This document shows, piece after piece, positions 54,150-64,000 of a stretch of 64,000 nt of DNA (position 1 is the stretch's first letter; the number at the start of each line of letters is the position of its first letter). The stretch is taken from the NCBI RefSeq assembly GCF_017313765.1, contig NZ_JAFLNC010000003.1, positions 372,001 through 436,000 of the forward strand, written 5' to 3'. Made by a program: the position numbers and the translations under genes. This DNA comes from Sneathiella sedimenti (lineage in GTDB: Bacteria > Pseudomonadota > Alphaproteobacteria > Sneathiellales > Sneathiellaceae). The notes beneath the pieces are model-generated. The model was not told where the DNA came from. It saw only the letters and a list, made by a program, of their open reading frames with translations, and did no database searches.

Positions 54150-55699
54150 ACCGCTGCCTTTGCGCCGGAAGACGCATCCCTGACACCTGCCATCATCAGA
54201 CCGAGTTGGGCTTCCGTCGCCTCTGAAGCGGCAAGCTCCCCGACGATTCCCCCGTCGAACATCACCGCGATCCGGTCGGCGAGGGACATGACCTCTTCGA
54301 TTTCAACGGAAACAACAAGGATGGCCTTTCCCGCATCGCGCATCTTGATGAGCTGCTTATGGATAAATTCGATGGCGCCAATATCGACGCCCCGTGTCGG
54401 CTGGCCGACCAGCAGGACATCCGGATTTTGCTCCATCTCCCGCGCGAGAACGAGTTTTTGCTGATTGCCGCCAGAGAATCCCGATGCTTTAAGGTAAGGA
54501 TCCGGCGGACGCACGTCATATTTCTCGATATAGGTCTGGCAGGTTTCGACCATTGCCCTGCGATCAAGGCGCAGTCCCCGATTATATTCGGGTTTGTCAT
54601 GATAGCCGAGAACGGTGCATTCATTTGCGCTGAAAGACAGAACAAGGCCGGACCGGTGGCGATCCTCGGGCACATGCCCGAACCCGATTTTCCTTAAATT
54701 CCGGGCCGCGAACGCCTTGCTCCCGACGAGTTCTTTTCCCTCAAACCGAATGCTGCCCGAAGTGGGGGTGAGCATGCCCCCAAGAACTTCCAGCAGCTCT
54801 GACTGACCATTGCCGGAGACCCCGGCGATTCCAAGAATTTCACCGGCCTTGAGGTCAAGATTTATATCTTTAAGGCGTGGAACATCGTCTGCATCAATAT
54901 AAGTGAGGTTACGGACAGCGACGAGGGTATCCTTGGGGCGGGCGGGTTCCTTCTCTACCTGCAAGAGGACCGAGCGGCCGACCATTAATTCCGCGAGGGC
55001 GGCTTTGCTTGTTTCACTTGTCTTCACATGGGCGACCATCTCTCCGCGCCGCATAACCGAAACATTGTCGGTGATCGCCATGATTTCCCTGAGCTTGTGG
55101 GTAATCAGGATTACCGTCTTTCCCTGGTCGCGAAGCGTATCGAGAATTCGGAATAGATGATCAGCCTCCTGCGGGGTCAAGACGCCGGTCGGTTCATCGA
55201 GAATAAGGATCTCCGCCCCGCGGTACAGCGCTTTCAGGATCTCGACACGCTGGCGGAGGCCGACCGGCAAATCGCCGACCGTTGCATCGACATTGACTTC
55301 GAGGGCATATTCCTTTTCGAGGCGGATCAGCTCTTTCCGGGCAGATGCAAGTCCCGCTGACAGCCGGTAACCCCCTTCAACCCCGAGGACAATATTTTCA
55401 AGGACGGTGAAGGTATCCACGAGCATGAAATGCTGATGAACCATGCCAATCCCGGCTTCAATCGAGCTTTGCGGATTCTCAATATGACAGTTTTGGCCAT
55501 TTACACAAATGTCACCGCTATCGGCCTGGTAAAAGCCGTAAACAATGCTCATCAATGTTGATTTTCCGGCACCATTTTCGCCGACAATACCGTGGATGCT
55601 GCCCCGATCCACCGACAGGGAAATATCCTTGTTCGCGTGGACCGGGCCAAAGCTTTTGTTGATACGGCGTAATTCCAACGCCGGACTTTGTTCTGACAT
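54146..55699 (-). CDS. Nucleoside-type ABC transporter ATP-binding protein (two NBDs)
   Basis: A 517-residue protein with two ATPase domains in tandem. The first has GENGAGKSTLMSIVYG, and LDEPTGVLTPQEADHLF as Walker B; the second has a weaker Walker A GVSGNGQSELLEVLGG, as usual in the sugar/nucleoside (CUT2-like) group, and SGGNQQKLVLAREM. It starts 11 bp after the SBP gene stop, and its ATG is partly within a hairpin (55692-55709). Confidence 0.94.
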   Translation of the reverse strand: MSEQSPALELRRINKSFGPVHANKDISLSVDRGSIHGIVGENGAGKSTLMSIVYGFYQADSGDICVNGQNCHIENPQSSIEAGIGMVHQHFMLVDTFTVLENIVLGVEGGYRLSAGLASARKELIRLEKEYALEVNVDATVGDLPVGLRQRVEILKALYRGAEILILDEPTGVLTPQEADHLFRILDTLRDQGKTVILITHKLREIMAITDNVSVMRRGEMVAHVKTSETSKAALAELMVGRSVLLQVEKEPARPKDTLVAVRNLTYIDADDVPRLKDINLDLKAGEILGIAGVSGNGQSELLEVLGGMLTPTSGSIRFEGKELVGSKAFAARNLRKIGFGHVPEDRHRSGLVLSFSANECTVLGYHDKPEYNRGLRLDRRAMVETCQTYIEKYDVRPPDPYLKASGFSGGNQQKLVLAREMEQNPDVLLVGQPTRGVDIGAIEFIHKQLIKMRDAGKAILVVSVEIEEVMSLADRIAVMFDGGIVGELAASEATEAQLGLMMAGVRDASSGAKAAV

Positions 55700-55709
55700 G
55701 ACAGTCAGA
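55692..55709 (-). promoter_or_regulatory. Inverted repeat across the ATPase start codon
   Basis: TCTGAC-tgtcat-GTCAGA is a perfect six-base-pair hairpin between the substrate-binding-protein gene and the ATPase gene; the ATPase ATG (55699-55697) sits at the loop/3' arm junction. No Shine-Dalgarno is visible before this ATG. It may lower ATPase translation relative to the binding protein, or protect the upstream mRNA end. Confidence 0.4.
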
Positions 55710-55710
55710 C

Positions 55711-56697
55711 TTATTTATCCATATAATTCGTGACTTTGATCTTGCCGGCGATGATGTCAGCCTTTGCCTTGTTCATGGCAGCAATCATGTCTTCCGTCAG
55801 AACTCCCTTGTTCCATTCATCAACAGAGAAACCGACGCCATCTTCTTCAAGTCCAAGCACCTGTACGCCGGGCTTCCAGGTTCCGTCCTTTGCAGACATC
55901 ATTGTGTTATAGACAGCGACATCAACGCGTTTGAGCATGGATGTCAGCATCGTTCCCGGGTGCAAATGGTCCTGATTGCTGTCGACACCAATCGCCAGCT
56001 TTTTCTCGTCGGCTGCGGATTGCAGAACGCCAAGACCGGTTCCCCCAGCGGCCGCAAAGACGACATCTGCATTACGGTCAAACTGGCTCTTCGCGAGCTC
56101 GCTACCTTTTGTCGGGTCGTTCCAGGCGGCAGGGGTCGTGCCCGTCATGTTCTCAATGACTTCCGCATTCGGGTTCGCATAGAGGACGCCCTCTTTATAA
56201 CCCAGGGCGAATTTCCGGATTAGCGGAATATCCATGCCGCCAATAAAGCCGACGGTTCCGGTCTTGCTTGCCATTGCTGCGGCGATGCCCACCAGGAAGG
56301 ATCCCTGTTCTTCCCGAAACACAATGGATTGGACGTTGGGTAGATCAACGACCATGTCGATGATGGTGAATTTTGTATCCGGATATGCCTTGGCGGCTTT
56401 TTCAACGGCTGCGGCCTGGGCGAAACCGATCGCGACAACAATATCCGCCCCTTTGCGGGCCATGCGCTCGGTTGCCTGTTCTCGCTCGGATACCTTGGTG
56501 ACTTCGTACTCCAGATAATCGATGCCTGTATCGGATTTGAATTTTTCCACGCCGTTAAAGGCCGCCTCATTGAAGGATTTGTCAGACTTGCCGCCCATGT
56601 CAAAAACGATCGCGGGTTTGAAGTCTTCGGCCGTTGCCAGGCCGCTTATCGTCAGAGCGGCAGTCGCAATAAGCCCAAGGGCAATCTTTTTCATCAT
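55711..56697 (-). CDS. BMP-family ABC transporter substrate-binding protein (nucleoside uptake)
   Basis: A periplasmic binding protein of 328 residues of the BMP/PnrA (basic membrane protein) family, which binds purine nucleosides. A signal peptide MMKKIALGLIATAALTISGL ends near ATAE. Mature features are IVFDMGGKSDKSFNEAAFNG, GFAQAAAVEKAAKAYPDTKF and FIGGMDIPLIRKF. Two adjacent ATGs (56697, 56694) follow GGGAGTGACGAT; the first is taken. It heads the ten-gene nucleoside operon. Confidence 0.94.
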   Translation of the reverse strand: MMKKIALGLIATAALTISGLATAEDFKPAIVFDMGGKSDKSFNEAAFNGVEKFKSDTGIDYLEYEVTKVSEREQATERMARKGADIVVAIGFAQAAAVEKAAKAYPDTKFTIIDMVVDLPNVQSIVFREEQGSFLVGIAAAMASKTGTVGFIGGMDIPLIRKFALGYKEGVLYANPNAEVIENMTGTTPAAWNDPTKGSELAKSQFDRNADVVFAAAGGTGLGVLQSAADEKKLAIGVDSNQDHLHPGTMLTSMLKRVDVAVYNTMMSAKDGTWKPGVQVLGLEEDGVGFSVDEWNKGVLTEDMIAAMNKAKADIIAGKIKVTNYMDK

Positions 56698-56769
56698 ATC
56701 GTCACTCCCTATCAAAAGCCCTCCCATTCCGGTTGCAGGAACAAGGGGCGACCTTAAATCCAAAATAGT

Positions 56770-56789
56770 ATTAGACCTTTTAGTCTAAT
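56770..56789. promoter_or_regulatory. Perfect 20-bp inverted repeat, candidate operator of the nucleoside operon
   Basis: ATTAGAC-ctttta-GTCTAAT lies 73 bp upstream of the binding-protein start, in the 243-bp region shared with the divergent upp gene. The half-site GTCTAAT recurs at 56860-56866 inside an 8-bp palindrome CTAATTAG. This is a plausible site for a dimeric repressor; none is encoded nearby. Confidence 0.5.
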
Positions 56790-56940
56790 CTTAAGGCCTC
56801 ATTTCACGAAGTATAGGAAGTAAATTTTCTGATCGCTATAAATTATCGCTATTTTAGGCGTCTAATTAGTGATTTTAAAAGTGGAGTCGGATATTGTCTG
56901 GCGTTAAACTCACAGTAATAAAGGAAGGTACCGCTAACTC

Positions 56941-57591
56941 ATGGCCTATGATCCGCGATTTCCGAATCTTCACATACTCGATCATCCGCTTATTGAGCAT
57001 AAGCTCAGCCATATGCGGAACAAGAACACATCAACGAAAACCTTCCGGCAGCTGCTCAAGGAGATTGCGTTGTTGATGGGATATGAAATTACGCGCCATC
57101 TGCCAACAACACTTGAGACAATTGAAACCCCGATTTGCCCGATGGATGCGCCAGTTCTCGCCGGAAAGAAATCCGCGATTGTGCCGATATTACGCGCCGG
57201 TCTTGGCATGGCTGACGGGTTGCTTGAGCTGATGCCGTCCGCGCGTGTCGGGCATATTGGTATGTACCGCGATCCGAAAACGAAACGACCTGTCGAGTAT
57301 TTGCGGAAACTGCCAACAGCGGAAGACCGGACCTTCATACTTGTGGATCCGATGTTGGCGACCGGCTACTCCGCGGCGGCGGGCGTCGACGTGTTGCTGG
57401 ACCACCAGGTTGAATCGCAAAATATTCACTTCATGGCGCTGGTTGCCGCACCGGAGGGAGTGCAGGTTATGCTCGACCAGCATCCCGATGTGACAGTCTA
57501 TGTTGCGGCTTTGGATGAAAAGCTGAACGAGAAAGCCTACATTGTTCCGGGTCTCGGTGACGCCGGGGATCGACTCTACGGGACGTTGTAA
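56941..57591 (+). CDS. upp: Uracil phosphoribosyltransferase
   Basis: It salvages uracil to UMP with PRPP. The 216-residue protein has [20 protein letters not shown] at the start, [19 protein letters not shown], the PRPP-binding [18 protein letters not shown] and the C-terminal [16 protein letters not shown], all standard for Upp. AAGGAAGG lies about 12 bases before the ATG. It is divergent from the nucleoside operon and would use uracil released by DeoA. Confidence 0.97.
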   Translation: MAYDPRFPNLHILDHPLIEHKLSHMRNKNTSTKTFRQLLKEIALLMGYEITRHLPTTLETIETPICPMDAPVLAGKKSAIVPILRAGLGMADGLLELMPSARVGHIGMYRDPKTKRPVEYLRKLPTAEDRTFILVDPMLATGYSAAAGVDVLLDHQVESQNIHFMALVAAPEGVQVMLDQHPDVTVYVAALDEKLNEKAYIVPGLGDAGDRLYGTL

Positions 57592-57718
57592 GAACGTTTC
57601 ATTCACCATGTTTTTGTGCAGCGCGGTAATAATTGGTAACAATGTTTGATTTGTGTGTACGGGCCGCCTTTCGTACATTCAGCCTGCGAATTTGTGGTAG
57701 TAACAAAAGTGGCGGAAA

Positions 57719-58654
57719 ATGGTCGTTTTTCAGAAGACATTACGTAATAGTATCAGCTGTACCGGCGTCGGCTTGCATGGCGGCAACCTGATCAATATGA
57801 AATTGACTCCGGCGCCCGTGAACAGCGGTATTGTTTTCAAGCGCACCGATGTTGATCCTGCTATTGCGGAAATTCCTGCGCAGTATAATACAGTATCCGA
57901 TCTCATGATGTGCACCACTGTCGAAAACGAGGCGCATACCAAGGTGGCGACCGTTGAGCATTTGATGGCGGCTTTGTCTGGCTGCGGTATCGATAACGTG
58001 ATCGTGGAGCTGGATGGCCCCGAAGTTCCGGTAATGGATGGTTCATCCGCGCCTTTTGTTTTCCTTATTGAATGCGCCGATGTCGTCGAGCAGGAAGCGC
58101 CGCGCCGTTATATCAAGGTGTTGAAAGAAGTGGAAGTGAGCGAGGGAGCTGCGAAAGCTAGCCTTTCCCCGGCGGACAATATTTCCATTGCCTTTGAGAT
58201 CGATTTTGAAAATCCGCGCATCGGCAAGCAAAATTGCCGTTTCAGCCTGCGCAACGGCACGTTCAAGAATGAGCTTTCCCGCGCCCGGACCTTCGGTTTT
58301 CTGGGAGAGTTTGAGCAACTCAAAAAACTCGGGTTGGCGAAGGGCGGTTCCCTAGAAAACGCAATTGTCCTTAGCGGTCCGGATATCCTGAATGAAGAAG
58401 GCTTGCGTTATGACGACGAGTTTGTCCGTCATAAAGCCCTCGATGCGATTGGCGATCTTTATCTTGCCGGCGCGCCGATCATTGGGGAGTTTTACGGTTT
58501 CCGGTCAGGGCATGCGTTGAATAACAAACTGTTACATGCATTCCTCTCAGATAGGGATGCCTGGTGCTATACGACAGAAGCTCCTGTTCGTATTGGTAAT
58601 GTAGGCGGCGCGCACTGGCCTACTCAGAAAGCTGCGGCGCCTGCCACTGACTGA
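57719..58654 (+). CDS. lpxC: UDP-3-O-acyl-N-acetylglucosamine deacetylase
   Basis: The zinc enzyme of the committed step in lipid A synthesis. Its 311 residues include NSISCTGVGLHGG, TVEHLMAALSGCGIDN with zinc His, ELDGPEVPVMDGSSAPFV, and RHKALDAIGDLYLAGAPI with a second zinc ligand and catalytic Asp, plus SGHALNNKLL. GGCGGAAA precedes the ATG. Downstream order lpxC-(XRE)-bamD-recN-ligA matches many alphaproteobacteria, except that ftsZ is not upstream here. Confidence 0.97.
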   Translation: MVVFQKTLRNSISCTGVGLHGGNLINMKLTPAPVNSGIVFKRTDVDPAIAEIPAQYNTVSDLMMCTTVENEAHTKVATVEHLMAALSGCGIDNVIVELDGPEVPVMDGSSAPFVFLIECADVVEQEAPRRYIKVLKEVEVSEGAAKASLSPADNISIAFEIDFENPRIGKQNCRFSLRNGTFKNELSRARTFGFLGEFEQLKKLGLAKGGSLENAIVLSGPDILNEEGLRYDDEFVRHKALDAIGDLYLAGAPIIGEFYGFRSGHALNNKLLHAFLSDRDAWCYTTEAPVRIGNVGGAHWPTQKAAAPATD

Positions 58655-58700
58655 TTTTTCGGGTCACAATCTCACGCTGATTTGTAACATTCGAACATAG

Positions 58701-58728
58701 AAAAAGGCGCGGACAATGATTCCGCGCC
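58701..58728 (-). terminator. Bidirectional hairpin terminator between lpxC and XRE gene
   Basis: GGCGCGGA (58706-58713) and TCCGCGCC (58721-58728) form a perfect eight-base-pair stem with a seven-base loop. On the minus strand it is followed by five T, so it best serves the XRE regulator; on the plus strand the T run is weak (TATATTT), but it may also end lpxC. Confidence 0.85.
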
Positions 58729-58751
58729 TATATTTGGTTGGTAAAGTATGA

Positions 58752-59138
58752 TCAAGCGGACTTGCGCCGTCTTTCCTTACCCGCTAAACTTTTAATCAAG
58801 CCGCTGACTGCCGATCTCACCGCCGGTTCATCAATCTCGCTATAATTGCGTACAAGTTCAATGGTTGAGCGATTCTTGCCGCCATGTTCCAAGGGAATGC
58901 TTGTCGTTGATGGTTCGAGATTCTCGAAAAAATAGGCAACGTCTACTTCCAGCCGTTTGGCTATCTCATACAGTCTGCCTGCGCTTACACGGTTGGCGCC
59001 CGTTTCGTATTTCTGAACTTGCTGATATGAAATATCCAGCGCCTTCGCCAGATGTTCCTGGGTCAATCCCATCATAGTCCTTCTTTCACGAATCCGTTCG
59101 CCGACATGATCGTCGACTCTTTTCGCGACTTTTCCCAT
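58752..59138 (-). CDS. XRE-family helix-turn-helix transcriptional regulator
   Basis: A 128-residue DNA-binding protein with a cro/C1-type HTH at residues about 13-67 (IRERRTMMGLTQEHLAKALD, then ISYQQVQKYETGANRVSAGR). A typical alphaproteobacterial tail follows, with the DVAYFFENLEPS link and a basic C-terminus KERRRKSA. Similar short XRE regulators are widespread in alphaproteobacteria; its targets are unknown. It stands between lpxC and bamD on the opposite strand. Confidence 0.9.
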   Translation of the reverse strand: MGKVAKRVDDHVGERIRERRTMMGLTQEHLAKALDISYQQVQKYETGANRVSAGRLYEIAKRLEVDVAYFFENLEPSTTSIPLEHGGKNRSTIELVRNYSEIDEPAVRSAVSGLIKSLAGKERRRKSA

Positions 59139-59547
59139 TGTCGTTTGGTACCTTTCTAAGTCATCAAATTATTTTATTAGTTGTATTGCAGCCGAGGGTG
59201 GCGCCAACCATTCGATGAAATTATTATATTATTATAGGAGAAAATCGAACAGTCGTTCCACCCTTATAAGTAATGTATCACATGACAATGAAAAAAGAAA
59301 ATACATAAAATCTAACAATAATTAGATAAAATAATTTTATCGGTGCGAAATTTGTTACTGCTATTTATTTCGGGTAGAAAATATACAATTCGGAAGTTGC
59401 CAAATTCACAATATTCAAACTATCGTATTTCGAGATTGGCCGACTGGGCATGGAAGAAATCTGAAACCATAACTTCCCCTAAGCGAGCTGTTTGGATAAA
59501 ATGCTCCGGCATCCGAATATAGTCGGCGTTGAACCAAGAGGGACAAG
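59139..59547. other. AT-rich 409-bp intergenic region between XRE regulator and bamD
   Basis: No coding frame of note is present on either strand. The left half is strongly AT-rich (ATTATTTTATTAG, GAAATTATTATATTATTATAG) and likely carries the XRE promoter and possible autoregulatory sites; the right part leads into bamD. No RNA gene pattern was recognised. Confidence 0.5.
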
Positions 59548-60372
59548 TTGCAATATCATTTCAATTCAAGCGTTGGCAGAGCGCTGAGCGGTCTCCTGCT
59601 TTTAATACTGGTTGCCGGCTGCAGTTCAAATGAACCGGAAGCCTATGTGGAGCGACCGGTGGAAGAGCTGTACAACCAGGCGCTCGCGGACCTGAATAGT
59701 GAAAACTATTTCGAGGCAGCAAAAGGCTTTGACGAGGTGGAGCGACAGCATCCTTATTCCGTCTGGTCGACCAAGGCCCAGATTATGTCTGCCTTTGCCT
59801 ATTATCAAAGCAACGAATATGATCAAGCGATATTGGCCGCCGAGCGATTTATTGAATTGCACCCCGGCAACAAGGATGTCGCCTACGCCTATTATCTTGT
59901 CGCTATCTCCTATTATGAGCAAATCACCGGGGTAGAGCGCGACCAGAAGGTGACCCGACAGGCATTGGATGCGTTGCAGAACCTTGTGCGGCGCTTTCCC
60001 AATACGGAATATGCACAGGATGCCCGGCTCAAGATAGACCTGACCCGGGACCATCTGGCCGGCAAGGAAATGGCGATTGGCCGTTATTATCTTGGACAAA
60101 AATACATGATCGGGGCGATCAACCGTTTTCGTATCGTCGTCGAGCAATACCAAACTACCACCCATGTCCCGGAGGCGCTTCACCGTTTGACAGAAGCATA
60201 CCTAACGTTGGGTATCACGGAGGAAGCCCAAACGGCCGCCGCCGTCCTTGGATATAACTTCCCGGGCAGTGAATGGTATCAGGATTCCTATGCCCTTCTC
60301 GATCAGAATTATCTGAAGCCGGTAGCGAATGAAGATTCCTGGATCGTGAAGGCCTGGAAATCTGTCTTTTAA
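59548..60372 (+). CDS. bamD: Outer membrane assembly lipoprotein BamD
   Basis: A lipoprotein of the BAM complex that folds outer-membrane proteins. The 274-residue sequence has a signal peptide with lipobox LVAGC (Cys near residue 25), then TPR repeats: PVEELYNQALADLNSENYFE, FDEVERQHPYSVWSTKAQIM and LHPGNKDVAYAYYLVAISYYEQ-like segments, ending GSEWYQDSYALL. It starts with TTG at 59548, preceded by GAGGG. recN follows after 13 bp. Confidence 0.95.
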   Translation: MQYHFNSSVGRALSGLLLLILVAGCSSNEPEAYVERPVEELYNQALADLNSENYFEAAKGFDEVERQHPYSVWSTKAQIMSAFAYYQSNEYDQAILAAERFIELHPGNKDVAYAYYLVAISYYEQITGVERDQKVTRQALDALQNLVRRFPNTEYAQDARLKIDLTRDHLAGKEMAIGRYYLGQKYMIGAINRFRIVVEQYQTTTHVPEALHRLTEAYLTLGITEEAQTAAAVLGYNFPGSEWYQDSYALLDQNYLKPVANEDSWIVKAWKSVF

Positions 60373-60385
60373 CCGTCGGTCAGGC

Positions 60386-64000
<3,615 letters not shown>

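Overview
The window comes from an alphaproteobacterium of moderate GC content. The evidence is the run lpxC, bamD, recN, ligA at the right end, the CobN/CobW/CobH-type naming set of cobalamin enzymes, and BTLCP/LapG-type proteases next to a type I secretion system. A marine, Sneathiella- or Rhodospirillales-like organism would fit, but that is a guess. No tRNA, rRNA, insertion sequence, prophage or CRISPR array was seen.

Layout. (1) 1-601: 3' end of hrpB. (2) 614-21472: a nearly complete cobalamin (B12) pathway. It consists of cobV, cobP, cobB and cobA (minus), cbiD and cobK (plus), a tightly overlapping minus-strand operon cbiX-cobH-cobL-cobI-cbiG/cobJ-cobM, cobD (plus), and a minus-strand operon cobW-cobN-cobO-cobQ behind a cobalamin riboswitch, with cobC upstream. 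The set mixes 'anaerobic' enzymes (CbiX, CbiD, CbiG) with the 'aerobic' late chelatase CobN. A 34-codon open reading frame lies between the riboswitch and cobW and overlaps the cobW start. (3) 21548-27013: a mixed stretch with an orphan MlaF-like ATPase, an unknown protein, a CPA2 antiporter, a DUF924 protein, an SDR oxidoreductase and a secreted trypsin-like protease. (4) 27166-40241: a Lap-type secretion/proteolysis locus. It has an ABC exporter, HlyD adaptor and TolC, two LapG-type proteases (one with the catalytic Cys changed to Ser), two membrane Cache-PAS-HD-GYP proteins whose HD-GYP domains have lost metal ligands, a small acidic protein and a REC-PAS-LuxR regulator. No LapD and no giant adhesin gene is present. 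(5) 40373-44311: rluE, a universal stress protein, a nitroreductase, a GST-like protein and an OmpH/Skp-like chaperone. (6) 44314-56697: a ten-gene nucleoside uptake and catabolism operon, with a BMP-type ABC importer, purine nucleoside phosphorylase, deoC, a two-domain ALDH16-type aldehyde dehydrogenase, deoA, deoB and adenosine deaminase; upp is divergent. (7) 57719-64000: lpxC, an XRE regulator, bamD, recN and the 5' part of ligA.

How the parts work together. Riboswitch control links B12 level to cobW/cobN/cobO/cobQ. The deo operon would import nucleosides, split them, convert deoxyribose-1-phosphate to acetaldehyde and glyceraldehyde-3-phosphate, and probably oxidise the acetaldehyde with the ALDH16 enzyme. 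The most novel candidate is the Lap-type locus: each LapG-like protease is encoded beside its own degenerate HD-GYP membrane protein, which suggests an inside-out signalling device that replaces LapD.
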